From NCBI RefSeq assembly GCF_003254525.1, contig NZ_QFYS01000005.1:248001-312000 (forward strand): a DNA stretch of 64,000 nucleotides. The letters run 5' to 3'. Of this stretch, positions 8,187 through 17,568 are shown in pieces. The stretch comes from Phenylobacterium kunshanense (GTDB lineage: Bacteria; Pseudomonadota; Alphaproteobacteria; Caulobacterales; Caulobacteraceae). The position numbers and the translations under genes were made by a program. The stretch's first letter is position 1, and each line of letters opens with the position of its first letter. The notes under the pieces were generated by a model. The model did not search any database. It had not been told where the DNA came from and worked only from the letters and a program-made list of their open reading frames with translations.

Positions 8187-9062
8187 ATGCCGATCCACTA
8201 TCCGGACATCCTGGACCAGGGGACTCAGCCGAAGAGCTTCAGCTACGACGACAAGGACGTGATGCTCTACGCTCTGGGCATCGGCCTGGGCGCCGATCCG
8301 ATGGACGAGACCGAGCTGGCGTTCGTCTACGAGAAGGGGCTGAAGGTCGTGCCGACAGCGGCGACCGTGCTCGCCGGCCGCGGACGCGGCGAGCCGCTGC
8401 CGACGAAGCCTGGCCACCGGCCCAGCGCGCCGAACTTCCTGATGCTGGTCCACGGCGAGCAGAAGGTGGAGCTCCACCGGGCTCTGCCGTCGGCTGGAAC
8501 CTTCACGAGCGAGAGCCGCACGATCGGCGCCTACGACAAGGGCAAGGACAAGGGCGCGGTGCTCGTCTCCGAGACTATCTGGCGCGACGACAAGGGCGAG
8601 AAGGTCGCCACGCTCACGGGCTCCAGCTTCTGCCGGGGCGACGGTGGGTTCGGCGGGCCCTCGGAAGGGGCTCCCGAGCCGCACCCGGTTCCGGAGCGCA
8701 AGCCGGACCTTTCGGTGGATTTCGCCACCCGCCCCGACCAGGCGCTGCTTTACCGCCTGAACGGCGACCGCAATCCGCTGCACTCCGACCCGGATGTGGC
8801 CAAGCGGGCCGGATTCCCGCGACCGATCCTCCATGGCCTGTGCACCTACGGCATCACCTGCCGCGCCGTGCTGCAGGCGATCACCGGCTACGATGCGGAC
8901 CAGATCCTCAGCCACCAGGCGCGCTTCTCGGCGCCCGTCTTCCCCGGAGACACCATCACCGTCGACCTCTGGAAAGATGGGGGCGTGATCTCGTTCGAGG
9001 CCCGGGTTAAGGAACGGGGCGCCACGGTCATCAAGAACGGCAAGACCGTGCTGCGCAGCTGA
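8187..9062 (+). CDS. MaoC/2-enoyl-CoA hydratase 2 family dehydratase
   Basis: Double-hotdog enoyl-CoA hydratase of the peroxisomal hydratase 2/MaoC type, 291 aa, adding water to 2-enoyl-CoA in fatty-acid or polyketide-like metabolism. The N-terminal half opens with YALGIGLGADP and YEKGLKVVPT. The C-terminal half has the catalytic hydratase 2 motif YRLNGDRNPLHSDP (Asp and His), followed by AGFPRPILHGLCTYG. The ATG at 8187 has GGAGGG 6 nt upstream. It is transcribed divergently from sapC and lies 17 nt before the acid phosphatase gene. Family assignment is secure; the specific pathway is unknown. Confidence 0.9.
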   Translation: MPIHYPDILDQGTQPKSFSYDDKDVMLYALGIGLGADPMDETELAFVYEKGLKVVPTAATVLAGRGRGEPLPTKPGHRPSAPNFLMLVHGEQKVELHRALPSAGTFTSESRTIGAYDKGKDKGAVLVSETIWRDDKGEKVATLTGSSFCRGDGGFGGPSEGAPEPHPVPERKPDLSVDFATRPDQALLYRLNGDRNPLHSDPDVAKRAGFPRPILHGLCTYGITCRAVLQAITGYDADQILSHQARFSAPVFPGDTITVDLWKDGGVISFEARVKERGATVIKNGKTVLRS

Positions 9063-9079
9063 ACAATGGGGGTTGAGCC

Positions 9080-9874
9080 TTGATCCGTGTCCTGATCACC
9101 GCCGCGGCGGTCGTCGCGCTGTCGTCCTGCGCCGCCACCTCTGGGACTCAGCAGGCAGGCGTGGCGCCGGATCCGGCCAAGTCTCAGCCCGTTCCCACCA
9201 AGCTGGTGGGCTATCTCCCGAAAGGCGCGCTGGACGGCAAGGCGATCCTGCCGCCGCCGCCCGCGGCCGGTTCTGCCCACGACAAGGCGGACCGGGCCTA
9301 CTATGAGGAGACCCGCGCTCTCAAGGACAGCCCGCGCTGGAAGGTGGCCCAGCAGGACAACGACCTGTGGCAGGGCGGGGCCCTGAAGCGCTTCTCCTGC
9401 GCCCTGGGCGTGGAGATCAGCGAGGCCCAGACCCCGGCCGCCTGGAAGCTGCTGCACAAGATCGAGCTCGACGTGCGCGATGTGGGCACTCCGCCCAAGG
9501 ACTTCTTTGCCCGCAAGCGGCCGGCGCTCGGCAATGATGCGCCGATCTGCGTGCCGCGCGAGAAGTGGCTGGAGACCAACGCGTCCTATCCGTCCGGACA
9601 CGCCATGGTCGCCTGGTCCTGGGCGCTGATCCTCACCGAGGCGGCGCCGGCCAAGGCGGACGCCCTGCTGCGGCTGGGCCAGGAGAGCGGCGACAGCCGG
9701 GTGATCTGTGGCGTCCACTTCCCCTCCGACACCCAGGCCGGGCGCAACCTCGCCGCCGGCATGGTGGCCCGCCTGCACGCCGACCCGGCGTTCATGGCCG
9801 ATCTTGAGGCCCTCAAGCGCGAGATTGCGAGCGCGAAGTCGGCGCCGGCGAACTGTCCGGCGCCGGGGGCTTAG
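9080..9874 (+). CDS. class A non-specific acid phosphatase (PAP2 superfamily lipoprotein)
   Basis: Periplasmic phosphatase of the PhoN/class A type, 264 aa from a TTG start. The N terminus is a lipoprotein signal with the lipobox VALSSCAA. All three PAP2 signature pieces are visible: KDFFARKRP, then SYPSGHAM, then SRVICGVHFPSDTQAG, which supply the catalytic histidines. It probably hydrolyses organic phosphomonoesters in the periplasm to provide phosphate. It follows the hydratase by 17 nt, and its stop overlaps the convergent GNAT gene by 4 nt. Confidence 0.9.
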   Translation: MIRVLITAAAVVALSSCAATSGTQQAGVAPDPAKSQPVPTKLVGYLPKGALDGKAILPPPPAAGSAHDKADRAYYEETRALKDSPRWKVAQQDNDLWQGGALKRFSCALGVEISEAQTPAAWKLLHKIELDVRDVGTPPKDFFARKRPALGNDAPICVPREKWLETNASYPSGHAMVAWSWALILTEAAPAKADALLRLGQESGDSRVICGVHFPSDTQAGRNLAAGMVARLHADPAFMADLEALKREIASAKSAPANCPAPGA

Positions 9875-10419
9875 GGGCGCTGGATCGCGAAGACCACGTG
9901 CCTTCGGAGCGGGTGGTCTTCGGCGAGGCGGGGGTGATCGAAGTCCCGTGAAGGGTCCGCCGCCATCCCGAGCCTGCGCATGACCGCCTGCGAGCGAAGG
10001 TTGGTCTGCCCCGTGAAGGCGATGATCTCGCCGACGTCCAGGTGGTCAAAGCCCCAGGCGAGGGCCGCGCGAGCGCCCTCTGTGGCGTAGCCCCCGCCCC
10101 AGGCGTGCTGGGCGAGGCGCCAGCCCATTTCGATGGCCGGCCCGACCGGCAGGGCCTCGGGCTTCACGACGCCCAGCCCGATCATCCCGACCAGCACGCC
10201 ATCCTGCTTGCGTTCGGCCGCCCAGAAACCGAAGCCGTGCTCGGCGATGTGGCCGTTGATGCGGTCCACCATGGCGTCGCTGGCTGCGCGGTCCAGCGGG
10301 CCGCCCAGCCACTCCGCCACACGGGGGTCGGCGTTGAGCGCGGCGAACGCCTCGCGGTCCTCGTCGCGCCAGGGCCGCAGGATGAGGCGCTCGGTCTCGA
10401 TCCTGATCCCTGCGGTCAT
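9871..10419 (-). CDS. GNAT family N-acetyltransferase (RimJ/RimL type)
   Basis: GNAT-fold acetyltransferase, 182 aa. It begins IETERLILRPWRDEDREAF, the usual RimJ/RimL-like opening, and has the acetyl-CoA binding region AWGGGYATEGARAALAWGF followed by FTGQTNLRSQAVMRRLGM. Its start overlaps the aguB stop by 4 nt, so it is translationally coupled to the agmatine pathway genes. In this position it might acetylate putrescine or another polyamine, but members of this subfamily more often modify protein N termini or small molecules, so the substrate is inferred only from context. Confidence 0.85.
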   Translation of the reverse strand: MTAGIRIETERLILRPWRDEDREAFAALNADPRVAEWLGGPLDRAASDAMVDRINGHIAEHGFGFWAAERKQDGVLVGMIGLGVVKPEALPVGPAIEMGWRLAQHAWGGGYATEGARAALAWGFDHLDVGEIIAFTGQTNLRSQAVMRRLGMAADPSRDFDHPRLAEDHPLRRHVVFAIQRP

Positions 10420-11294
10420 TGCGGCCGCGGGTTCGCCAGGGCGCCGTAGAGGTCGGTCCGCCGGTCGCGGAAGAAGCCCCAGGCGGCGCGGTGGGTCTGG
10501 AGGAAGTCGAGGTCGAAGGTGGCCTTCACCAGCCCCTCGTCCTCGCGGCCGAGGGCGGAGACCAGGTCGCCCCGGTGGTCGGCGACGAAGCTGGAGCCAT
10601 AGAACTGCTGTCCGCCATTGGGATAGCCGTCCCAGGGCTCGAAGCCCGTGCGGTTGGCCCCGACCACGGGGATGACGTTGGACACCGCGTGGCCCTGCAT
10701 CGCCCGGCGCCAGGGCGCGGCGGTGTCGAGGGTGGCGTCATGCGGTTCGGAGCCGATGGCGGTGGGATAGAGCAGCACCTCGGCGCCCATCAGGGCCATG
10801 GCGCGGGCGCACTCCGGGTACCACTGGTCCCAGCAGATGCCGACGCCGATGCGGCCGAAGCGGGTGTCCCAGACCTTGAAGCCCGTGTCGCCCGGCCGGA
10901 AGTAGTACTTCTCCATGTAGCCCGGGCCGTCGGGGATGTGGCTCTTGCGATAGACGCCCATCAGGCTGCCGTCCGCGTCAGCCATCACCAGGCTGTTGAA
11001 GTAGTGCGGTCCCTCGCGCTCGAAGATCGAGATCGGGATCACCACGCCCAGCTCGCCGGCCAGCGGGGCCAGGGCTTTCACCGCCGGATGCTCGCGCCAC
11101 GGATAGGCGGTCGCGAACCAGCGTTCCTCCTGCGCGACGCAGAAGTAGGGGCCCTGGAACAGCTCGGAAGGCAGGATCACCTGCGCGCCCTCGGCCGCCG
11201 CTGCGCGGATGAAGCGGGCGGTCTTCTCGATGTTGGCCGTCATGTCCTCGCCGTACGAGGTCTGGATGGCGGCGACGGTCAGTTCGCGAGGCAT
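10416..11294 (-). CDS. aguB: N-carbamoylputrescine amidase
   Basis: Nitrilase-superfamily amidase, 292 aa, converting N-carbamoylputrescine to putrescine, CO2 and ammonia. The catalytic triad is visible: Glu in ILPSELFQGPYF, Lys in YRKSHIPDGPGY and Cys in GVGICWDQWYPE. The segments VIPISIFE and AMQGHAVSNVIPVV match AguB orthologues. The start shares one base with the aguA stop (TGATG), and a GNAT gene follows with a 4-nt overlap. Together with aguA it forms the two-step agmatine route to putrescine. Confidence 0.95.
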   Translation of the reverse strand: MPRELTVAAIQTSYGEDMTANIEKTARFIRAAAAEGAQVILPSELFQGPYFCVAQEERWFATAYPWREHPAVKALAPLAGELGVVIPISIFEREGPHYFNSLVMADADGSLMGVYRKSHIPDGPGYMEKYYFRPGDTGFKVWDTRFGRIGVGICWDQWYPECARAMALMGAEVLLYPTAIGSEPHDATLDTAAPWRRAMQGHAVSNVIPVVGANRTGFEPWDGYPNGGQQFYGSSFVADHRGDLVSALGREDEGLVKATFDLDFLQTHRAAWGFFRDRRTDLYGALANPRPQ

Positions 11295-12298
11295 CAGGCC
11301 GGCTCCTGCTGGGTGATGCAGTGGAAGGATCCGCCGCCGGTCAGGATGGCGACGGAGGGCAGGCCGATCACCGTGCGGTCGGGGAACACCTGCTTCAGCG
11401 TCTCCACCGCGAACTCGCCGGGCTTCTCTTCATAGATCGGCACGATGACCGCCTGGTTGGCGATCAGGAAGTTCATGTGGCTGGCCGGGATCGGCTGGCC
11501 CTCGTCGCCCTCGACCCAGCCTGGGGACGGGATGCGCACGACCCTCAGCTTTTCGCCGTCGGCGTCGGTCATGTGCGCGAGGCGGCGTGCGGCGTCGTCG
11601 AAGGCGGCGGCGTTCGGGTCGCCCTTGCCCCAGGCAACCGGAATGGCCACCACGCCCGGGGCGACGAACCGGGCCAGGTTGTCGACGTGGCCGTCGGTAT
11701 GGTCGTTGCGCAGGCCGTCGCCCAGCCAAAGCAGCTTCTTCGCGCCGAGGCTGTCGCGGAGGGCCGCCTCGGCGTCGCGGTCGTCCCAGCCGGGATTGCG
11801 GTTCGCGTTCAGCAGGCACTGGCCGGTGGTCAGCACCGTGCCCCTGCCGTCGTGGTCGACCGCGCCGCCCTCCAGGATGAAGTCATGGCGCACCAGCTCC
11901 GCGCCCGAAGCCGCGGCGATCTGCTCGGCCACGGTGTCGTCGTAGGGCAGGTCGTACTTGCCGCCCCAGCCGTTGAAGCGGAAGCCGTGCGCCTTGCCGC
12001 CAGCGAAGATCGGGCCGGTGTCGCGCAGCCAGATGTCGCCGAACCGGCCGGGGACGATCTCGATCCCCGCCACGTCGCCCAGCATCCGCCGGGCGGCCGC
12101 CTCGCCGTCGGGATGCCCGGTCATCAGCTTCACATGCTCGGCGCCTGGCCCGGCCAGGGCGCGCGCTAGCGCTGCAACCTCGGCCTGGGCGGCGGGGAGG
12201 TCGTCTTCCCAGAGGTCCGCGTGGCTGGGGAAACCCACCCACATCGCCCTGTGCGGCGCCCATTCCGGCGGAACGACAAAGCTCATCTGACGACCCAT
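11294..12298 (-). CDS. aguA: agmatine deiminase
   Basis: Peptidylarginine-deiminase-type enzyme, 334 aa, hydrolysing agmatine to N-carbamoylputrescine. It opens VVPPEWAPHRAMWVGFPSH, and has IWLRDTGPIF, NGWGGKYD and the conserved NDHTDGHVDN block. The catalytic Cys is near the C terminus in GGGSFHCITQQEP. It is first gene of the minus-strand aguA-aguB-GNAT operon. An alternative ATG lies 12 nt further in. Length and motifs match the family. Confidence 0.95.
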   Translation of the reverse strand: MGRQMSFVVPPEWAPHRAMWVGFPSHADLWEDDLPAAQAEVAALARALAGPGAEHVKLMTGHPDGEAAARRMLGDVAGIEIVPGRFGDIWLRDTGPIFAGGKAHGFRFNGWGGKYDLPYDDTVAEQIAAASGAELVRHDFILEGGAVDHDGRGTVLTTGQCLLNANRNPGWDDRDAEAALRDSLGAKKLLWLGDGLRNDHTDGHVDNLARFVAPGVVAIPVAWGKGDPNAAAFDDAARRLAHMTDADGEKLRVVRIPSPGWVEGDEGQPIPASHMNFLIANQAVIVPIYEEKPGEFAVETLKQVFPDRTVIGLPSVAILTGGGSFHCITQQEPA

Positions 12299-12353
12299 CC
12301 CTTCAAAGCCGGGCGCAGATGGCCCCCCCGGTCCCCCGCGTCAAGCATACCCC

Positions 12354-12394
12354 CAAAAAAGAGAGAGGGGCGGCTGCGTCCCCGCAGCCGCCCC
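12354..12394 (-). terminator. intrinsic terminator of the Oar-like TonB receptor gene
   Basis: A perfect 12-bp stem (GGGGCGGCTGCG pairing with CGCAGCCGCCCC) with a 4-nt loop lies just after the stop of the TonB receptor gene. On the minus strand it is followed by CTCTCTC and then six T residues. This is a good Rho-independent terminator for the gene ending at 12422, and it separates that gene from aguA. Confidence 0.85.
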
Positions 12395-12421
12395 TCGGAA
12401 GCTCGAAGTCCCTGGCGGGGC

Positions 12422-15400
12422 TTAGAACTGGTACTTCAGGCGGACCTGGACGGCCCACAGCGAACGGCTCAGCGGGTTTTCAGTGTTCTTGGTTTCCGCC
12501 GAGGTGTTGAAGTTGGTGTAGCGGTAGCGGACGCAGACCGGGCTGCCGGCCGGGGCCGCCGCACCGTTGGCGTCGGCGCACTGGGCGCTGATCACGCGGT
12601 TGGCGTCCGTGTACTCTTCGATCAGACCCCAGTCGCTGTCGATCAGGTTCAGGACGTTCTGGACGTCGAGAATGACCTGGAACTTGTGGCCCTTGATGAA
12701 GGTCGGCAGGTCCTGCGAGAGCTGCAGGTCGAGCTGGTAGATCTCGGGCTGGTCGTTGGAGCCCGCGCCCTTCGGCACGATCTGGCCCTGCGGCAGGCCG
12801 AACTGCTCGACCACGCGACGGAAGTTGTCGCGCGTCGCGGCGCTGTCGAAGGTCACGAAGCCGACGTTCAGGTCGTTCGGGTTCGCGTCGTTGGCGAAGT
12901 CCGGCACGTACAGCAGCATGTTGCCGCGGTTGACGCCGAAGGTGGAGCCACGGCCCGAGGCCGGATCGTTCATCACCCAGCTGATCGGACGGCCCGAACG
13001 GACCTCCCCGAACAGATTCACGCGGGTGGCCAGGTCGCGGAAGAAGTTCTTCTGGTAGCTGGCTTCGAACTTGAAGCGGTGCTTGATCTCCTCGAACGAG
13101 GTTCCGTAGGCCTCTTCGTTCGGATCGAGGCCCGCCGCGCCGCCGCCGTAGAGCGAGTTGGCGGTGGAGCCGAAGCGGCCGCCCGACACCATGTCTTTCT
13201 GGTCCTGGTAGGCGTAGCCCAGCAGGACGCCGAGGCCGAAGTCGAAGTCGCGCTGCAGCGTGACGCTGAAGTTCGTCGTCTGACCCCGGTCGGTGTTCAG
13301 GGCGATGATGTCGCGGTTCGAACCCGGGTTGGTCGAGGTGATGCCAGCCGCCGCGCGCTGGGCCGCCGTGCCGCCGATGCCGTCGTAACGGATCCGGCCG
13401 TCCGGCGTGTACTGCTGGACGCCGCCGACCAGCAGCGGAGTGGCGCGGAAGTCCCTGAACAGCAGCCCGTTGTTCACGTCGGTGTGGACGACGTCGAAGG
13501 TCAGGCGCCAGTCGTCGAACACCGGGCTGAAGTTGCCGGCCCAGGTCTCCGCCCAGCCCTGCTCAGGCTGGAACGTCACCGACAGGAAGTACTTCCAGTC
13601 GGACGGCATCTGGTACGACGGCAGGAAGGCGTTGACCTCGTTGCTGGGCGGGACGACCGCACCGCCCTGGAAGCCGGTCACGGCCGACGGGATGTCGTAG
13701 CCGAAGCGCGGATCGGCGGTGTTGATGTTCAGCGCCGCCGCACCGATCGCCTGGGTGAAGCCCGGGGCGCCGGTCGTGTCGCGGAAGGTGCCATCCGCGT
13801 TCCGCTCGATCTGGATGCCCGAGGTCAGGATGCCGGTGTTGCTGTAGCTGTTGGACAGCAGCACGTCGGGGAAGCCGCCCGAGAACAGGCCGGCGCCGCC
13901 GTTGACCTTCACCCAGCTCGTCGGTTCGTACTCGAACGACACGCGCGGCATCATCACGCTCTTGCCGTCGTAGGTCGTCTGATTTGAGAAGCCGAGGCGG
14001 TTGACGAAGTTCCGGTTGAAGGTCGGCTTGTCGTCGCTCTGGTACCAGTCGTAGCGGAAGCCGGCGGTCACCTTGAAGTTGTCGGTGATCTGCAGCGTGT
14101 CCTGGAAGAACGCGCTGTGGACGTAATAGGTGAAGTCCGCCGCCGCATCCTCGGCCACGCCCGTGGTGGCGTTCTGATAGATAAGGCGATTGGCGCGGCC
14201 CGCTTGGAAGTCGGCGACGGAGTCGAAGTAGTAGGTCCCGTCAGAGTTCGGCACGAAGATGTTGAACACCTTCTGGCGCTGGCCCTGGTAGCCGAACTTG
14301 ATCAGGTGCTGGCCCAACGACCACTCGGCTTTCGCCTGAAGCTGGCTGTTGCGGGTCTCCAGGAAGTTGGCGTGCCGGAACTGGTCCGGACCGAAGCGGA
14401 CCACCGAGGAGGAGCCGCAGCTGGTGGTCGTGTCCCCGCCGGAGTTCACGCTCGTGGGGGCCGAACAGACGGTGATGTCGGCGAATTCCTGGCCGGACGG
14501 CGGCTGCTGACGGCGCTCGTAGTCGCGATGCGTCAGGCGGATCTGGGTGCTGAAGTTGTCGGTCCAGCGCGAGTTCAGGTCGAGGACATAGGCGTAGTCC
14601 TCTTCACCGGTGAGGTACCACTGCGAGTCCAGGCCGGCCGAGGTGGCGTTGAGGTTGGTCCGGCTGCTCAGCTCCGACAGCGCGTACCGGTTCGTGAACG
14701 ACAGGCGATGGTTGTCGTTGATGTTCCAGTCGAGCTTGATCGAGTACTTCTCGTCCAGGATCGGCTTGGTGCGGGTGATGTTGCCCGCGTCGAAATCCGT
14801 CGCGTACGCGTTGTTGAAGATGCCCAGGATATTGTCGATCGTGGCCTGGGAGATGCCCCGCACCGAGTTCGCGTAGCCGCCGTCGGTCGGGCCGAAGCCG
14901 GTGGTGTCGGCGGTCTTGTACTTCTCGTACGACACCGCGAAGAACAGGCGGTCCTGCAGGATCGGGCCCGAGAGGAAGGCGCCGTAGTTTTCCTGGGTGA
15001 TGGCGGTGTTGACGCGCCGGCCGCGGATCTTCCGGCCCTGCATCCCGTCGTTCAGGTAGTTGACGAAGGCGCTGCCGTGGAAGCTGTTGGTCCCCGAGCG
15101 GAGCACCACGTCCAGGGCGCCGCCGGTGAAGTCGCCGTTCTCGACGTCGATCGGCACGGCCGTGACGCTGAACTGCTCGATGGCGTCCAGGGACACCGGG
15201 CCGCGGCGGGTCGGCAGGCCGCCCGTGTTCAGGCCGAAGTCGTCCTGGGCCTGGGTGCCGTCGATGGTGATGCGGTTGGTCCGCGGGTTCGAGCCGGCGA
15301 TCGAAATGCCCGAGTCGCCGCGCGAGTTCTGCGAGACCAGCATGTTGCGGCGGGCAAGGTCGCGGACGTCACGGGTCACGCTCACGACCGACTCCACGTC

Positions 15401-15823
15401 GACGCGGGTCAGGGTGGACTGCAGGCCGGAGTTGTCGCGGGACAGGTCGCGGGTGCCGGCGATGACCACTTCCTCGACCTCGGCTTCGAGCGAGATGTCG
15501 AGGCGCTGGGTCTGGCCGACTTCCAGGTAGATGTCGTTCAGCGTCTTGCTGGGCTGGCCGGGCGCCGTCACCGTCACGGTGTACGGACCGCCGACACGCA
15601 GGCCGCGGGCGTCGAACACGCCTTCAGCGTTGGTGCCCGTCACCTGGCGCGTGCCAGACGGCGTGTGGACGAGCGTGACGCTCGCGTTCCGGACCGGGCC
15701 GGCAGCGTTCGTCACCGCGCCGCGCACGGCCGAGGTCGTTTCCTGCGCATAGGCGGCGGTTCCCATGCCGCACACCAGCGCGCTCAAAGCCGCCCCGTAG
15801 GCGAGCTTCCGCATCGAGATCAT
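12422..15823 (-). CDS. Oar-like TonB-dependent receptor with carboxypeptidase-regulatory-like domain
   Basis: Large outer-membrane receptor, 1133 aa. A signal peptide ends near AAYAQE and is followed by a carboxypeptidase-regulatory-like beta domain with AAGPVRNASVTLVHTPSGT and EGVFDARGLRVGGPYTVTV. A TonB plug domain has RDVRDLARRNMLVSQN and NRITIDGTQAQDDFGLNTGG. The remainder is a long beta barrel ending in the aromatic outer-membrane signature VRLKYQF. This arrangement is the Oar/OmpA-related family seen in Caulobacterales and Xanthomonadales, often linked to peptide or protein-derived substrates. GAGGGG lies 8 nt before the ATG. No partner transport genes are adjacent, so the ligand is unknown. 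Confidence 0.9.
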   Translation of the reverse strand: MISMRKLAYGAALSALVCGMGTAAYAQETTSAVRGAVTNAAGPVRNASVTLVHTPSGTRQVTGTNAEGVFDARGLRVGGPYTVTVTAPGQPSKTLNDIYLEVGQTQRLDISLEAEVEEVVIAGTRDLSRDNSGLQSTLTRVDVESVVSVTRDVRDLARRNMLVSQNSRGDSGISIAGSNPRTNRITIDGTQAQDDFGLNTGGLPTRRGPVSLDAIEQFSVTAVPIDVENGDFTGGALDVVLRSGTNSFHGSAFVNYLNDGMQGRKIRGRRVNTAITQENYGAFLSGPILQDRLFFAVSYEKYKTADTTGFGPTDGGYANSVRGISQATIDNILGIFNNAYATDFDAGNITRTKPILDEKYSIKLDWNINDNHRLSFTNRYALSELSSRTNLNATSAGLDSQWYLTGEEDYAYVLDLNSRWTDNFSTQIRLTHRDYERRQQPPSGQEFADITVCSAPTSVNSGGDTTTSCGSSSVVRFGPDQFRHANFLETRNSQLQAKAEWSLGQHLIKFGYQGQRQKVFNIFVPNSDGTYYFDSVADFQAGRANRLIYQNATTGVAEDAAADFTYYVHSAFFQDTLQITDNFKVTAGFRYDWYQSDDKPTFNRNFVNRLGFSNQTTYDGKSVMMPRVSFEYEPTSWVKVNGGAGLFSGGFPDVLLSNSYSNTGILTSGIQIERNADGTFRDTTGAPGFTQAIGAAALNINTADPRFGYDIPSAVTGFQGGAVVPPSNEVNAFLPSYQMPSDWKYFLSVTFQPEQGWAETWAGNFSPVFDDWRLTFDVVHTDVNNGLLFRDFRATPLLVGGVQQYTPDGRIRYDGIGGTAAQRAAAGITSTNPGSNRDIIALNTDRGQTTNFSVTLQRDFDFGLGVLLGYAYQDQKDMVSGGRFGSTANSLYGGGAAGLDPNEEAYGTSFEEIKHRFKFEASYQKNFFRDLATRVNLFGEVRSGRPISWVMNDPASGRGSTFGVNRGNMLLYVPDFANDANPNDLNVGFVTFDSAATRDNFRRVVEQFGLPQGQIVPKGAGSNDQPEIYQLDLQLSQDLPTFIKGHKFQVILDVQNVLNLIDSDWGLIEEYTDANRVISAQCADANGAAAPAGSPVCVRYRYTNFNTSAETKNTENPLSRSLWAVQVRLKYQF

Positions 15824-16029
15824 TGAGTACCCCTCATCAAGAGATCCGAGCGGCGAAGCCCCAAAGCGTGTCCGCGCGGTCTTGATCGCCCCTATAGCGC
15901 CAAAATTCAGGCCGTTGGTGACGGTTTTGCTACGGTGTGCCCGAGACTGTCACACTGAGGCGAAAACGCATCACTGCGCTTGCGAAGCGGGCGCCTGCGG
16001 GTAGGGTCGCGCGGCGTTCGAGAGGTCAG

Positions 16030-17568
16030 ATGCCGCAACCCCCGAGGCCGCAAGGCGCGACCGGCGACCTGCGCGCCGCCCTCATCCTCACGGCCGCCTT
16101 GCTGGTGGCCCGGCTCGTGGCGCTCTTCGCCTCGCCGCTGGAGCTCTACCCCGACGAGGCTCAGTACTGGCTTTGGTCGCGGACCCTCGACTTCGGCTAC
16201 TATTCCAAACCGCCGGTGATCGCCTGGTCGATCTGGGCCACCACCGCGATCGGTGGTGATTCGGAGCCGTGGGTGCGGCTTTCGGCCGGGCTCTACCAGG
16301 CCGGGGCGAGCCTCCTCGTGTTCCTCATCGGCCGGCGTCTCTACGGCGGCGCGGTCGGGCTGGCTGCGGCGGCGCTCTACGCGTTGATGCCGGGGATTCA
16401 GCTTTCCGCCCTGGTGGCGGCCACCGATGCGCCGCTGCTGTTCTTCCTAGGCCTCACGATCCTCGCCTATGTCGCCTTCCTGGAGGCCGAGAGCCGTCAC
16501 CGGCTACCGCTGGCGGCGGGAATCGGCGGTGCGCTGGGGCTGGCGTTCCTGTCAAAGTACGCCGCGGTGTATTTTGTGGTGGGGCTCGCCATCCACCTGG
16601 CGGTCTCGCGTCCGGCCCGCACGGCATGGTCTGCGAAGGCGGCGGGCGTGGCGCTCGCGGCGCTGGTCGTGATCCTGGCGCCGAACCTCGCCTGGAACGC
16701 CGCGCATGGGTTCGCGACGTTCCAGCACACGGCGGCCAACGCCGCCTGGAGCGGCGTGCAGCTGTTCAACATCGGCGAGATGGCCGCGTTCGTCGGCTCG
16801 CAGTTGGGCGTGTTCGGGCCCATCCCGCTGGGGGTCCTGATCGCGGGCACAGGGCTGGCCGTCCGTCGCCGCGCCATCGACCCGCGCGACCTGACCTTGC
16901 TCTGCTTCGCGCTCCCCCCGCTTCTGATCGTAACGGGCCAGGCCTTCATCAGCCGGGCCAATGCGAACTGGTCCGGGGCGGGCTATCTCGCGGGCGCCAT
17001 CCTCGTCGCCGCCTGGTTGGTGCGTTGGCGCGCCCGCCGATGGCTGGTGGCGGCGCTGGTGATCCAGGCGGCCGTCGCGGCCTTCTTCCTTGCCGCTGTG
17101 GCCTCGCCGGCGCTGGCGGATCGCATCGGGCTCGCCAATGGCCTGAAACGCGCCCGTGGCTGGGAGCAGACCACGGACATCATCCTCGACCGGGCGGAGC
17201 GCGAGCCGGGCCTGACCGCCATCGCGGTCAACAACCGCTTCCTGTTCTACGCCGTCAGCTACTACGGCCGTGATCGTCTCGGCCTGTCCACGCCGCCGCT
17301 CGCGAGCTGGCTCTTGATGGAAGGCCCGCAGAACCAGGCCGAGATCACGGCGCCGCTGACGCGCGAGATCGGCGGGCGGGTGCTGATGGTGTCCTACGAG
17401 GGCTGGCGCCGCGAAGAGATGCAGGCCGATTTCGCCCGCGCGTCAGGCCTCGAAATCGCCAGCGTCTGGCTCGACCCGAAGCACAAGCGCAAGGTGGAGA
17501 TGTTCGTCGGCGAGGGGTTCGCTCCCCGCCCGCGCGATGAGATCAGCGGCCTCCCCACACCGCCTTGA
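16030..17568 (+). CDS. GT39/ArnT-like membrane glycosyltransferase
   Basis: Integral-membrane glycosyltransferase of the GT-C fold (family 39, PMT/ArnT relatives), about 512 aa. After TM1 it carries ELYPDEAQYWLWSRTLDFGYYSKPP. This is the periplasmic loop with the catalytic acidic pair (DE) and the KPP that binds the polyprenyl-phosphate sugar donor. About ten hydrophobic segments follow, then a soluble C-terminal part. The ATG at 16030 is preceded by GAGAGG, a good ribosome site; a GTG at 15937 would add 31 residues. It probably transfers a sugar from a lipid carrier to lipid A or another envelope acceptor. Its 3' end overlaps msrA by 26 nt in convergent orientation. Confidence 0.85.
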   Translation: MPQPPRPQGATGDLRAALILTAALLVARLVALFASPLELYPDEAQYWLWSRTLDFGYYSKPPVIAWSIWATTAIGGDSEPWVRLSAGLYQAGASLLVFLIGRRLYGGAVGLAAAALYALMPGIQLSALVAATDAPLLFFLGLTILAYVAFLEAESRHRLPLAAGIGGALGLAFLSKYAAVYFVVGLAIHLAVSRPARTAWSAKAAGVALAALVVILAPNLAWNAAHGFATFQHTAANAAWSGVQLFNIGEMAAFVGSQLGVFGPIPLGVLIAGTGLAVRRRAIDPRDLTLLCFALPPLLIVTGQAFISRANANWSGAGYLAGAILVAAWLVRWRARRWLVAALVIQAAVAAFFLAAVASPALADRIGLANGLKRARGWEQTTDIILDRAEREPGLTAIAVNNRFLFYAVSYYGRDRLGLSTPPLASWLLMEGPQNQAEITAPLTREIGGRVLMVSYEGWRREEMQADFARASGLEIASVWLDPKHKRKVEMFVGEGFAPRPRDEISGLPTPP